The notes under the pieces were generated by a model, which was not told the DNA's origin, did not search any database, and saw nothing but the letters and a program-made list of their open reading frames with translations. From Tyto alba (taxonomy: Eukaryota; Chordata; Aves; Strigiformes; Tytonidae), in assembly GCF_018691265.1 (NCBI RefSeq), contig NW_024881321.1:16340698-16404697 (forward strand): a stretch of DNA of 64,000 nt, given 5' to 3'. A program made the translations under genes and the position numbers. Shown one piece after another: positions 23,874 to 36,825 of the stretch. The number at the start of each line of letters is the position of its first letter. Position 1 is the stretch's first letter.

Positions 23874-23939
23874 TTAGTCTCCAGCCCACAAACCAAATGT
23901 ACAAGGAGAAGACCCATAAATCTGGCTGGAGGTTTAAAA

Positions 23940-23942
<3 letters not shown>

Positions 23943-23980
<38 letters not shown>
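23943..23980 (+). repeat. A38 homopolymer
   Basis: Thirty-eight uninterrupted A lie 69 bp downstream of the LTR end. No retroposon body is recognisable in the 69 bp between. It is one of several long A or T tracts in the window (12050, 17966, 26737, 36381, 55866, 62684). Confidence 0.95.
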
Positions 23981-23982
<2 letters not shown>

Positions 23983-26736
23983 GGAAAGAAGAAAGGAATT
24001 AATATCTTGAAACTTTGTGGGATAGAACATTAAAATTCAAAATCTTTCTCCTGATATAGCAAATAGTTCCTGCCTTTACAATAGAAGGATACAGTGCAAT
24101 CTGCAACACTTATAAAGCAGTCTAACTTGTAGCATCACAGCTGAGCATCAGAACTACATCTGGATTTAATAATTTGTTCCTAACCATGACACAAAAATCT
24201 GGCTTTCTGAGATTGTTAAAAAAAAAAGAAAAAAGAAAAGGAATAAAAGCATGGCTACTGAGCATTTGAAAATATGTACAGTCATATAGTTTAGAGAAGA
24301 GACAAATAAATCTGTTATTTAAGTTTTCATAATCTCTTTTTTCTTCTTTACAGAAGATTAAGGATGGGATTTAACTTCAGACTAAATATCTCCATGAGAC
24401 ATAGATGGGTTTAAACTCTCCTAATGGTTGGTGGAATTTTAACCAATGCAGTCCAGCAAGACTAGGCAGCTATTCAGCTTGCGTTGAAGCTGATGCCTAC
24501 ATTTTAGCAGCTGAATAGTTCTCTGAACTTTGGTGTTAAATGGATGTCAGTGACTGAGTTCAGACACAAAGTTTGGCATTCTACTGCCTTAACAGAGGTG
24601 TCTAGTGCCATTCAGGATGTCCTAAGGTACACATCCCAAATGACCATTCCAGTAGGCAGGAAAGGATCTTGTGTCACAACTGACAGGCTTGTATGGAATC
24701 TCAGGTGGCACTAGATGCCTATGTTTATGCTACTGAGTCCCATATATATGTCTCATACATGAAGATTCACCTATATGAACTTAAATTTAGTTATCTATGC
24801 CTGGAATCAGATCCCATTCTCAAAAATTTATATTTTAATTTAGTTTAAGTACAGGTAAATATTTTGACACAGACAATTAAGGGAATTTGGTAAGCTGTTA
24901 ATAATAGAGCAATTAGCAAAAAAACACCAATTGATAATTAATTTAAAGCTACAAAAACTTTGCGTTTCCCCCCTTCCCTTCTTTTTTTCTTTCTCTTTGT
25001 ATCTTACTGTCTATACCAATATCCAAGTCCTATATAAAATCTATAATTTTCCAGACTGTAGCCTATGGGGATGCCAAACACACTGGTATATTTTAAGAAA
25101 TGCATAAATATAAAGATAAGATATATGATCTCACATATCCTGTAATTCCATCACAATTTGTTGATGTGTTGCCAATAAATCTGTTTCAATTTCAGGTTCA
25201 GAACTGATGTTTTCTCTTGGAAGCTGGTCATACAAATGTGTTAGCTCCACTTCAAGCTTCATGCTGAAAAGAATTCAGAAATAGCCCTGGGAACATTCAG
25301 TATTTCCTTGAAAAAGCTGTGGATTGTCATTAACTGACAAACAGTTTGCTGCCAAGTTCTTGCAAGAATTGTATTTGTTGTCTGATGCCAAACAGCCTCT
25401 TTAAATGCTAATGAACAAAGTATGGCATGCATTCTGTTCTTGATGGATTATGCCTATACCTTCTGTGGTCAACAGAAGGGGAATTCCCGGCCCATATGAT
25501 TTCCATTCTGGCACACTACTCTTTTCTCTGCTTACAAGGCAGTAAGCACTCAAATAGATTAGTCAATCTTATTTTTATATTAAGTATAGCCTCCGCACCC
25601 TAACTTACATGTATAATATCTGAAGGAACTATGCCAGGCTGCCTACGCACTGTATGTGTTTTGTTTTCTTTAGAGGATTAAGCTCCTGACTTTAATATCA
25701 GTGATGCTCATTGTATACTGATATGCCTTTTAAATTCAAACATGAATGTTTCATAAACAGCTGATCTGCATGTTTGTCTTTACCTCTTTGGAGACAGATT
25801 TAAGGAGTTACATTTTTAAATTGTCTTCTTTAGTGGTTTTCATAATTTCCTGCTAATGAAAGAGCTGGCTTGATACAGAAACACATTAAAGAACTGATCT
25901 TGCTACCATGTGTACATGTAGTTTTATAGCCTGTAGGAGGTCCAGGTTTGTATATATCAATATCTTTGATTACACCTTCAAGCCTGGCTTTCCAAGAAGC
26001 ATAAATTATGCAGCAAATGGCAAGTGCAGGAGCTGTACACTGAAAAATTTTTGTGTGATGTGGTATTTTAATTTGTTTTAATTGTCATTCAATAACTGCC
26101 GTTAGCCAGATAATCCTCTTCTACTAGTTTACAATTGCAGAAAAGGAAGGAAAAGTTGTTCTAGGACAACAGTAATCTGCAAGCTACAGGGACAATACAA
26201 TCCATCTTTAGTTAAGATGCACAACTACAAGATACAAAATACGTTATGAATAGAAATAACGAATCACGAAAGGTGGTAGGAAAAAGTTTCAAGAATATTT
26301 TATCATATCACAGAGAGGGAATTTTTCATTTTAGGTGAGCCACAATTAATTTCTCTGAAACCTACAGTTGAGGCTGAGCCTGCAGTGGGTCCCCACATGG
26401 ATCCCACCAACTTAACTAGTGAAAACATGCTCCTGTTTCTGTTCTTCATGCAACTTTACAAATAGCTTTGCTAGCTAATGTGAAATAAAAATTTAATTAA
26501 TTTGTTCAGGGATGAGTTTGTGAGGGGAAAAAAGGCATCTTTCCCTCTACCTACTTATGCAGATGGATGGGCTCTTTTTCTCTTTTACACTGGCTCAATT
26601 TTGGAGATTGTGTTTCTGCATGGAGGAAGCATGTTTCTAAGTTTGTGTGAAATTTGGTCAAAGCTTGTCCCTTTCTGTGGAGAAAAAAAAAAAATCCTTG
26701 ATATCTTTTGAATGAAATTCCTAAGGGGAAAGCAAG
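23981..26736. other. Non-coding stretch; possible old repeat at 24430-24720
   Basis: No gene is supported. The segment 24430-24720 repeats words such as TGCCTACATTTTAGCAG and GGTGTCTAGTGCCA and resembles other unclassified segments listed at 16839-17965. An excellent acceptor-like site (TTTTTTCTTCTTTACAG, ending 24354) has no matching donor or open frame. The remainder is ordinary AT-rich DNA. Confidence 0.4.
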
Positions 26737-26759
26737 AAAAAAAAAAAAAAAAAAAAAAA
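26737..26759 (+). repeat. A23 homopolymer within an A-rich segment
   Basis: A run of 23 A sits in a 26680-26775 segment with two further A runs. The T-rich reverse complement produces the spurious Phe-rich open frames at 26551-26824. Confidence 0.9.
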
Positions 26760-28310
26760 GGAGAAAAAAAAGAACAGTAACCAAAAGTATCCTCTGTCCC
26801 TAATTTTCTGGAGGTGTTGGACATGCTTATCTAAACATCCTGTAAAAATCAAGATATCCTGTCATCTTCCATTCAGCAGTAGCAAATGAAATGGATACCA
26901 ATTCTTACAGATATTAATATTACAAGAAAGCAAATTTTTTTGATAACCTCACTCTCATTTGAAATGAGCAATTTCTTCTACTTTCTAGCTATTTATAGTA
27001 AGACCTTTATAAACTCAAACTAATTAATAAATGAGATCAATTTCAAGAATTTTTTTCTTGTTCAAAACCACATAATCATTCATTTTAGTAACATTTTAAA
27101 GGCCATGTCTAAAATAGATTTGCACCCATATCCCCAATGTGAATTCTTCACTCTTTGGTAGCATGCAATAGGTAGTGTATAATGACCTTTTCTCTGTTTG
27201 GAACAGGGATTAGAATAATATATTTGACCCTTTTTACTCACCTGGGAGTGATGCTAGTCTCCATGTTCAATAAAGTAAAATATGTCTCTAGTGTCCCAAG
27301 GTTAAGGCCATGACTTTAAACTATTTAACACAAGATATCATCAGGCTGATTCACCTCAGTCAGATGCTACAGAGGGGTTGTTTTTATTTTTTCTCTTTTT
27401 TATTAGGCTGAATTATGTATACTTCATCACAACAATTTCTTATCCACAGTACAATTAAGGAAAATATTTTGCATTACAAACAAAGCAAGTTAACCTGGTC
27501 ACATTGTGCATTATAACAAAATTTATGGCTGCATAAATAGCAGTGTAAACTTACAGAAAGACTGGTAATTATAGTGCCATTGATGGTCTTTGTTGCTTTA
27601 ATTCTGAAGCAGCCAGAATGATTAAACTGAATCTTAATCGACTTCTCCATTAAAAATGCTGGCAGAGAAGCTCCCTTAACCTTTCTCATTGATTGAACAC
27701 AACAATCACCATTCAATTATAATGCAAAAGGACATTTGTTATAATGTACGAAAGATGCATGAGCCATTTCCTTTTACTCAAGACAATCAATGAGATGACT
27801 CCTACCTCAAAGAAGGTAAGGTGAAGCTAGTGTACCTGGAAGAGCATTAAAGTCAAAGCTGAACTCAGATAACTGCAAACACTACAGTTTTCAGGGGATG
27901 GAAGATTATTTCAGTGAAAATAAAACAAGCAATTCCTTACTTCATGAAGAATAAAAAGCCTCTTTAAAAGATGGATAAGACTACAGAATTGGAAGTAAAT
28001 TCACCAAAATTAACAGTAAATTCTATTTTATAAAACTAAGTGAAGCTCTCATATAAAGACTGTAGGTACACTGTAACTAGAACTAAAAGTCAGATCTGGA
28101 TTTTCAGTTTTAATTATTTTTTTATATGTTCATTTTGTGTTAAGGAGGAATATTTTGTCTATATAAGTGGTCACAATTCAGAACGAATAGAGCATGGCAA
28201 TGTCACATGCTGAACATGAACACTGCAGTTGCTAAAAAACAGCACCACTTCTGGACTTGGAAAACTAACAGGAAATATTTTTGAACCATAGAAAGCACAG
28301 GATTTTCACA
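26760..28310. other. AT-rich non-coding stretch, nothing recognised
   Basis: No gene or repeat family could be supported. Open frames are short (80 codons or fewer). Confidence 0.5.
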
Positions 28311-28487
28311 ATTATTAATACTTCTATAATTAATATTATATATTATACATAACACATTGTATATTATATATTAAAATATGTATTAAAATTATATCCTTTA
28401 TATAAGATATAATAGTATCTCTTAGTATGATAAATTATAATATAGTATATATTTATATTATTATATATTAATTGTATATTTATTTCC
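28311..28487. repeat. Extremely AT-rich (TA/TAT) tract
   Basis: The segment is almost wholly A and T, built of ATTATAT, TATTATA and similar words with many small self-complementary stretches. It is a low-complexity region and possibly a DNA-unwinding or replication-slippage site. Confidence 0.85.
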
Positions 28488-28654
28488 TCAAGTAAACTGC
28501 AGGAAAAAAGACACAAGGTAGTTAATGCATCACATTAGCTCTTTCAGAGCTAACTTTCACAAGCTTTCTAGTGAGGACTATTTTTTAAAGCTGGCATATC
28601 CTATCCTAAAAAAGTCATTCACTTCAGTCCAAGAAAAGTATACTTTTAGAGTTG

Positions 28655-28897
28655 ATGTGGAAGCTCTTATGCCACTCTTGCTCTCTGTTGCTAGACTCGA
28701 GAGACTGGAAAGTCGTGGCGGAGAGCAGGAGGAGCAGCCAGGTTGCTCAGGCTGCTAGTACCATTGATGCCACTTGCAGATGCGGAGCTTGCCTCTGCAT
28801 GGGTTTGCACCAGGTCAGATCAGCCCCGGAGCTGCTGTAGCTTGTTGGAGTGAGCTCCACTCCCAAAGCCAAACTGGCAGGAGCTGGAGACGCCACA
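28655..28897 (+). other. GC- and CpG-richer patch ending in a donor-like GTAAGT; exon candidate
   Basis: Directly beside a very AT-rich tract lies about 240 bp with raised GC and several CpGs (for example around GTCGTGGCGGAGAGC and CCCGGAGC). It ends with CCACA/GTAAGTTTTC, a good splice-donor consensus with GT at 28898-28899. Two overlapping + frames run in from upstream (the peptide ends EEQEEQPGCSGC-like in one), but no protein family is recognisable. It could be a non-coding RNA exon, a small CpG-rich promoter remnant, or an old repeat. Confidence 0.25.
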
Positions 28898-28899
28898 GT

Positions 28900-30485
28900 A
28901 AGTTTTCAGCTCCAGTCCTTAAATAGTTTGTACTGAGTTTCCATCACTTGTTTGAGTAGTACAAATTCATTCAAATTTTCTCTTTTAGCCTCTTGACCAT
29001 TTTCCAGTAGTTCTTTGCCTTCTCCAGTAAGTCTCTAGTTTCAGCGTGTATGATGGACAGGATGAGTACTAATTCAAAGTTATCCTTACCTTATACTGCT
29101 TGTTGTTTTCAATTTAGCTGTTCTGTCTCTGTTAAAACATTGAGATACAATTCAACATCAATTTTCTGAAAGTTGTTAGTGCTGCCATCAGATTTTAAAA
29201 GCCCCATAATACAGTGCTCGTTTTCTGAATCTTTGCATGCATTTCCCAGTGGAAATCACCATCTGCTGCTGATATCTTCCTGGGTAATTATTTCTTCTCC
29301 TGCTTAGCCTCTTTCTCATATTACTCCAACTTCTTTCACGTAAAACACATCCTTTTTATGCTGTTAATTCAATTGACAAACATCTGTAATGTTTACCAGA
29401 ATCAAGAACAGACAAAAAGATCAGAGGGCTGAGAAAACTACCCTAAATAATCCAAAATCCTGAAGAGTTACTCCAAAGCTTCTGACAGTCACTCTTCTAA
29501 TCTAGAATCACTAATAAACAAACCAAAATAACAATAGGAAGTGAATGCAGGGGAAATATACTGTAATGGTTATCTACTACTGGGTTACCCAGAAAATGTT
29601 GTTTTTCCTGTATCTTTTTCAAACTATAAACCTTACAGGACAGATACCATATCCTACTATTTCTTGTAGGTTGATAAGCAGTTTTCTGAAATAAATTATT
29701 AGTAACAATCAGGAGACCGGTATTTTCTGCTTGAATATAATTATTCTGCTTATGATAAATACACTCTTCTAATTTTTCTGTGATGTTGTGATGACCATAG
29801 TTATTGCATAAATAGCTATGTAAAATATGAATGTGCTCTTGATAATTCACATAGTAAGAAACTTTAATTCTGAAATTTTCTAAATTTCTGTCACCTTCTA
29901 TAAAGTTGTATTTTAAAGAACATATTTTTCTCAATGTTGTTGACTATGTTGATAAATTCAAAATATAATTAAAAATAGGTTTGTATTTATTCTTCTGAAT
30001 GGTGGAAAGTCCAAATACTGTTTCTAGCATGAAATATTTTAAAACAATAAATTCATAGTACAAGGTATTCTAAAACATTAGATTTGTGAGTCAAATGCAC
30101 AAATAGTACTAAAAGTAGAGCCTAAAATTTTGTTATTTACCACTATCAAGGTGGTTTCCTCAATCACATCCCTGTCCCCCACTCCCCAAGCCTTTCATAC
30201 TCTTTCATAGTAGGTGAGAAAGTGAGAAAAGTGAGATATGAACTCCACTTCTTCATTGTGGAACATTTAATCCCTGTAGAAAAGTGAGCAGTAAGTTCAA
30301 CTACTGTTGTTCACACTGAGAGCAGCTGTGTCCTTTAAGACTACAGGAATTGGCACTGGTTTCTGATTTACTGATTTCAATAATAACAACCATGATCTCT
30401 TTCCTTATCCCAACCTCTCTGTTCCTTTTCTTCCCAACTTCTTCCTCTCTCTCTTTAATCTGATCATATCAACACAGGAAATTAC
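28900..30485. other. AT-rich non-coding stretch
   Basis: No gene is supported. The 145-codon reverse-strand frame 29934-29497 opens on TTG, has no internal Met and no recognisable domain, so I do not call it. Confidence 0.5.
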
Positions 30486-30489
30486 TTAC

Positions 30490-30959
30490 CATTTCTCACA
30501 TTTGGTAATCCACAGCAAAGGCCTAGGAACAAGAGGACTGACACAAAGAGGTACAAACACATTCAAACATACCAGCCCCTGGCAGAATAGCCCTCTGTTT
30601 TGGTAGAGGCATGCCAGCTTTAGAGCCATCCTGCTAGCATCTGCTTGTTTCTGTACCCGCTGCTTTTGTCCAGAACCAGCTGTTTGTGTGCCATGCTTTG
30701 TTGGGAAAGAAATCTCCAGCTTTAGGACAAAACTGGGGATCTTCTTTACTTTCCAAACACCGATTACCAATTTTATTTGCAAGAAAATAACTAACAAGCT
30801 TGTTGCTAGCCAGCAGGCCACAGTGCAGAAGGAGGTGGGCTACCACCCTGGTTGTCCATCTTCACAAGTCTCCATGGAGCCCTAAACTCTGCCTCTGCCT
30901 CTGCCCCTTCAGCATCAGAGCGGGGATGAAGGCCCATGAACAGGGAGCCTGGATTTATA
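30490..30959 (-). other. Candidate TATA promoter plus first exon with strong splice donor
   Basis: On the - strand TATAAATCC (30959-30951) could position a transcript start near 30925. About 435 bases later AAATG/GTAAGTAATT gives a near-consensus splice donor, with the last exon base at 30490. One reading frame stays open for 111 codons up to that donor and stops two codons after the junction if unspliced, so splicing would carry it onward in phase 2. Against this, neither long frame has an ATG (they open on GTG), and the peptides match no family that I know. The segment is GC-richer than its neighbours. Plausible readings are a non-coding RNA first exon or chance. I am not confident. Confidence 0.18.
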
Positions 30960-33900
30960 GGCATCAATATGAGCAGGGCTTGGAAATAAAGCTACTGGTA
31001 CAAGACTGCATTTTCATTTAGAGGCTTCCTTCCCCTGCCATAGGCAACAGCCTACTTGACTTGTATTGAATGGTAGCCTCTTCTAATGGAATTAGACCTC
31101 CCAAAGAAAGTGTAACTCAGGGGTAAAATATAAGAATATATTAATTTAGGGATCAGATGACAAATCAGAAATAAATATACAGCATAAATTTTATGTTGGC
31201 CAAAATTGTCACATTCCTGCATGAAGTCTGTAGAATTTTAGTTTCCTTCTGTTGTCCAGAATGAGCATCTGTTAGTTTGATCATTCCTGCCCAGCATTAC
31301 TGACAACTGCATGCACGGCTTTATTAATTTTTAAGTGGAGTCAGATGCACTAGGGAGAACTCAGCTGGTGTGTCCCACAGAAGCACAATTTCTTGACAAT
31401 GCAAAGGGAAAAGAAAAAGTTAAACATTTGTTTTCATAAGCTGGATAGCAAAAGTAATCTAAAATACACATTGTGAAAGGTATCTCATTAGAACTATTTC
31501 CAGGTTTAAGGTGAGGTGCTTTGTGTATATAAATGGTCCTAAACTGTAAAAACTGTTACTAAAGAAGTAAACTATTCTTAGTAAATCTGTCATGTTTTAT
31601 ATGCATCCAATGGCTTCACCTCATCCTCAAGGTTATATAAGCCTTTTTTTTTTGGGGGGGGGGGCAAGTAGATTTTTCTTATCCATTCTAGAAGAAGGTA
31701 AACACACTGAAAAATGCTGACACAGTGAACTAGCGTTAATATAGTGATGACTAAATTCAAGTGTTCAAGCAAAATACTGACCTGGAAGTCTTGTTAGAAC
31801 AGACTCTTTTAAGCTACTTTAAGGGTCTATAATCTATCTGGACCAAAAAATATCAAGATAGATGTATTTATGGTATTCTGGTACTTTTCTTGGTGGGCTG
31901 TAAATATTCATCTAGAAAGGAAAAAAAACAGCCAAGCTACCATGAAACTCACACATTTCAACTACTGAATATAAATTTTGAAAAATTTTATTGCTCCCAT
32001 ATCTCTACTCCTCACCCTAAGTTTGGACCCAGCAACAAAGCAAAAAAAAAGTGTAAACCTTAATGTAATGATTATGTATTTAATGTCTATAACACAGCAT
32101 TAAAATGCACTTGAGAGTTTCCAGTTTGTTACATTTAATACTAGACTGTAACTACTAGTAAACTGCTGAAAATACCTGAATGAGTGCTGAAGATGTGACA
32201 AGGAGGGAAATCATATGACATAATTTTTTAAAATTTAAGAAAATTAACAGAAAGCAGTTTATTTGAATTGCTGCCGGTCAATGCATAAATATCTTGCTTT
32301 TGCCTTCGTATCACAAGAAACAAGGAAGAAGAATATAATTCCTGAATTTTCCTGTTATTTTTTTTGGCACAGCTTTACCTCTTCTGAGCTTCCTAGCTGT
32401 CACTGACTAACACCCAGAAGCAAATTAGTTATTAGGAAGTGAAAAAAAGAAGCAGAAGTATCCAAACACTTTACAGAGTTTGAGGAAACAGTGCAATAAT
32501 AATTATGAATGATGTAAAACTAAAACAAGCAAACATTGTATTCTTCACTCAGACACGAGTGAAGTAGAATGTAGAAATATCTGAGTTAACTTTAAACAAG
32601 CTTACTGGATTTAATTTAAACAAGCAGAGGATTTAATGAAGACCAAGAAGAAGGGTAAATTAAACTTCAAGATTTCTGGTTTATTGTGGTTAATTGCTAT
32701 TGGTAGTCAGGGTAGTTAGTGTGAGGCAGCTGGAACATCTCTACATTGTGTCAGTCTCATCTCTGTTACCTGATGTGAAACTACCAAGAGAAAGACCACT
32801 GGTGCTATACCATTTAATCTCCTTATGTGGAGGTGGACAACATGGGAGGGACAGGGGTCTCCAAAGAGGAACAGAAAGCAGTGATCCATAGTGACTCAAA
32901 AAAAAAGAGGAGAAGGAAAACAAGACAACATCCCCATGTTGTTTTTAAACTGAGATCTGGTGTCAAAGAACACTGGTAAGGAATACCACATTTGAAGAAA
33001 ACAACATCAGGTATAAAAAGTGTCTCTGTGGGCAGACCATGTAGAGAAGAAAGCTTCAATTGTCATCTGCAGATAGGAATAACCGTAAGAAGAATGTGAG
33101 TGAGTCTGAAAGTCATCTAGAGCTCTCCCCCAAATTTAAGTGGGAAATGAAGACCTTCCAAATGAAAATGTAAACCTGGGGGGAGAAAAAAAAAAAAATA
33201 AAAAGAAGTGTATGGTGAAGGAGGTGACATTTTAGAGGGGGAATTTCTTATTTGGATAATGAGAGAAAAAATAGTTTGGAGTGCTGTTCTGAAATAAAAT
33301 TGCCAGTCTTCAGTGGGGCAGCCCTTCTGTACAGAGCTGACAAAGCAAACTAGTCATACTGTTGCAATGCACTGTAATCTAACCAGTGAGAGATCATTAT
33401 TTATTTATTGACTAAAAAGACAAATAAAGCATATATGTATATATTCTTAGAACTCCTTAACTATCACTTTGAAACATTGAAATGATTTTATCATGCTTAC
33501 AGGCAGAAAATGTTTCGTCACTTGAAATAAAGTAGGATGAAAATTGGTTGAGATAAAGGAGAGTGCATTAAATAAAATGTGTTAAATCCATGTACAAGCT
33601 CCTATATTATAGTATGTGTTAAATCATTACTGAAGAGCTGTTCAAGAGAAGTGCATTAGAAACACCTCTACTGCACTTATTAAAACATACCTTTACCTGT
33701 AACTCACAAAATTATATGATACAACCAACCTGAGACTTTGTGGTTGGCTTAGTAGACTTTTTAGTCCTGCTGTAGCCTCTAAACTCCTTTTATAGAGGTT
33801 TTTTTTTCTTTAATAAGCCAGTTGTTTTCACTAACCACTAATTATTTTTCATAAGTGCAGGGGTATGTGTGTCAAAGTGTGTGACATTCTGTGAATAAAA

Positions 33901-36380
33901 TGTCTTGTTGGTAATTGAGAAATATTATACCAGGCAAGAGCCAGATAAGATCAGTTAAAGTTATTTGGCAAATTAAAAGGAATTTATGTTGCAGTATCAT
34001 CTTTACATCTCATTGCTAGGAAAAAAAAATAGATTGTTTATAAATGAATTACCAGATATTTGATAATATATATGCTGATAAATGATATCCTAGTATAATG
34101 TGTTCATGCATGAGTCTACTAATAGAGGCACTGAATTCAGAATGCCCCCAAAAGTTAGCTTATAACACAAGGTTAACTTCTGGGTACTGTTTATGAGCTA
34201 TGCTCATGCTACACTGAAGTTCTTTTGGGAACTGTATTGTCATTAGCATCAAGAAGCAGTTCTTTTGCAGAAATTTTATATAATAAAATATAGATATTTC
34301 TCTGTAGTGATGATACAGGAACACTGTTAATTTATGAGTTATGCAAACATTCGTCCAAATCCAAAAAAGTGTCTATTCTAACTTATACTGCAATAGAAAT
34401 CTACTGTTACATTGTGTTTCTGATTAAATGTATCTCAACATGATATATAGTCTATTAAAAGTCACACAGAAAGGAAGTTTATGGACGTGGATAAAACTGA
34501 GTAACTGCATGTAGCTTAATCAGATAGTGATCAGGGTCAGGTTGATAATGTTGAAGAACTCAATAGAAAAGTTGTTGCATTTCTGTCATATCAGATTATA
34601 CTTTAAATGCACCAAACAAGTCTCAATTTTTTTTTCTTAACACCTACTTCCTCCAATAAGCAACTCAAGCAAAGTCATAAATTATACAATCAGTTTTACT
34701 CATGCTTTCTCATACTGAAGAATACTATATTCCCATTTTCCCATAAAGGTCTACAGTCACCCTCACTGCTGCTAAAGGTCTCATTTATGCATACCTTCAC
34801 TTCCAATTTTCTGGGGAAAATATGAGTGTTTGAATTATCACAAGATCACGCTTTCTCTAAATTTGTATTCTTCTTGTTCTAAAAGGAATATGTTTCTGGA
34901 ACTTTAGGTTATATGAGTGAAAAAAAAGATATTTGACTTCATGAACTGTCCTAGAGATAAGAAAGGTTGCTTACAAAGTAACTAGCCTGTTGACCTGAGG
35001 AAGAACAGAAAAGTATAAAGAGACCTTTGATACTGCATAGTTACTACTTAAGCAGTAAAATACTGATGAACAAATTGCACACTCAATACCAACACTCCCT
35101 GTATACATGTGCATTTTAGTATAGCTTCCAGTTGTATAACAACTGAACTTTATATAAATATTTTTCTATTACTTACTTAATTTCTTCCTTCCACTATTTT
35201 AACTAACTTCTAAATATGGATAAAATGACTCACTGCAAACCATTCCTTTCACTAAACACGTTGTAATACATATGTACATGATAATACTCTTGGGAACTTA
35301 TTGGTTAAATTCTGAAGAATTGTTATAATGTCTGTGGACTACTTCCACTTAACACTGAGCATTTTCAGTAAAAAAAAAAAAAAAGTCAGTAATTTTATTT
35401 GCTTCTACCTTCGAGCCAAACTTCAGCCTCAATCAAATTCCAACTTATTATTCCTGTCTTTATAATCTGGCTCTTACAAGATTCCACTTGTTCTTCTCTT
35501 TGAATTCTATCAGCAATGTTCCTCTGTGTTTCTATCCTGAGATTTCACCTATCTGTCTGTGTTTCCTAGGAACTTTTCAAGAAAGTTAACTGAAGACTTC
35601 AGAATGTAATTTTTAAAAATATGATTCTGAATCTGTAGATATTGTAGAGGCTATTTCATTCTGAAAAGCTGTATTTTCAAAGTATCGTTACTTTATACAA
35701 AAAGTATAACAAGTTTCTGCATTGTGCCATCAATCCATCAAAAGCCAGCTAATGCTTATGCTTAGATTCATATGCATTTTTGATAAAAGTATCTTATGTA
35801 TTTACCCTTTATTATGTTCAATTGCAGAATCTTGTTTCTTGGACTTCAGTTTTGCTAATTTCCTCCTTTTTTTTCCTAGACATATTTTTATTGCTGTAAT
35901 CATCTGGCAAAAGTTCCTATTCTGTAAATGAACATAACTTCTGTGAAGAAATTGATATTAACCAAGTACCTTATCTGTACTTTTAAAATAAATGTGTTCT
36001 TTACTTTAGGAAGTCCAAAATAGCAACAAGTGACTTTGGGAGGAAAAAAACCCCAACAAACAGTTTTGGTAAATGCTGGGAAGATTAATACAATCATTGG
36101 GAAAAAATAGCAGATTTTATGCCATGCCACTTCGAGAATGGAAAGCATACACTGAACATGTGTTGTGATGTATAGGACAAGATAAATTCTTGATCAGGTA
36201 AATTGAATTAAGAAGAGATTGAACTAGGTTATATCTGGAAGAGATTAAATTAGGACATATAACATTAAACTAAGTCATGGGATATCATGCATTAATGATT
36301 AATCATAATTTAAATAGATATTTTTTAACGTTGCCTATGTTGTTTTCAGTTATACCAAGACCAGATGACAGTTCATCATT
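30960..36380. other. Long AT-rich non-coding stretch
   Basis: No gene is supported in 5.4 kb. There is a T10G11 junction at 31644-31664, an A15 tract at 35370-35384, and a 26-bp-period degenerate duplication (AAGAGATTGAACTAGG / AAGAGATTAAATTAGG) at 36213-36262. The remaining sequence shows nothing that I recognise. Confidence 0.5.
31644..31664 (+). repeat. T10G11 homopolymer junction
   Basis: Ten T are followed directly by eleven G. Comparable T-to-C junctions occur at 39782-39799 (T13C5) and 60744-60764 (T13C8). Such runs are common sites of sequencing and assembly length errors. Confidence 0.9.
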
Positions 36381-36403
36381 AAAAAAAAAAAAAAAAAAAA
36401 AAA
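36381..36403 (+). repeat. A23 homopolymer
   Basis: Twenty-three A run up to ATGGAG. No retroposon body or target-site duplication is recognised around it. Confidence 0.9.
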
Positions 36404-36621
36404 TGGAGAAAATTTATTAAATACTTAATAACTAACAGGAAAGTAAGAAGAAAAGAAGAAAACTGATATTGATTCAGGTAGTCACCATAGATGTTTAAGA
36501 TAGTCTGGAAAAAAAAATAGTCTAGATATATAATTTTTGTAGGATTTTTTTTTTTTAATTAATACTTAACTGATAAAGCTTCCTGTATTTGACCAGTCAT
36601 AAAAAAGAGATTTGCCATTTC

Positions 36622-36825
36622 TCAGAAAACCTCAGTAGATGTTTGAATACACATAGAGTTGGCAAATCCTAGCTTTAGGAGTCCTTTATAGAACTCCTGC
36701 AGGTCAAGTGGGGCAGTGTTTCCCTTTGCAGCCTTTGAGAAGATTTCAAACAAAGCAGTGCAAAGACACTGGTTTGCAGGGTCCAGGAGATCAGCAGTTC
36801 CTCTGTAGTACACAAACCCAGACAT
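36622..36825 (-). other. 67-codon open frame with protein-like composition; possible exon or gene relic
   Basis: Unlike most open frames here, this one begins with a real ATG (MSGFVYYRGTADLLD), directly preceded by an in-frame TAG that also forms an acceptor-like TTCGAGTTAG. Its middle (LFEIFSKAAKGN, then LDLQEFYKGLLKLGF) has the amphipathic, balanced composition of a folded helical protein, and the local DNA is less AT-rich than its flanks. I do not recognise the family; the DLQEFYKGL stretch only faintly recalls an EF-hand helix and lacks a calcium loop. It ends in TSTEVF and a stop. It could be a relic of a coding exon or chance, since frames of this length are expected in the window. Confidence 0.2.

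Noticed and set aside
26551..26824. Phe-rich - frames
   Set aside because: They are translations of A homopolymers.
29497..29934. 145-codon - frame
   Set aside because: It opens on TTG and contains no Met at all; no recognisable domain or splice context.
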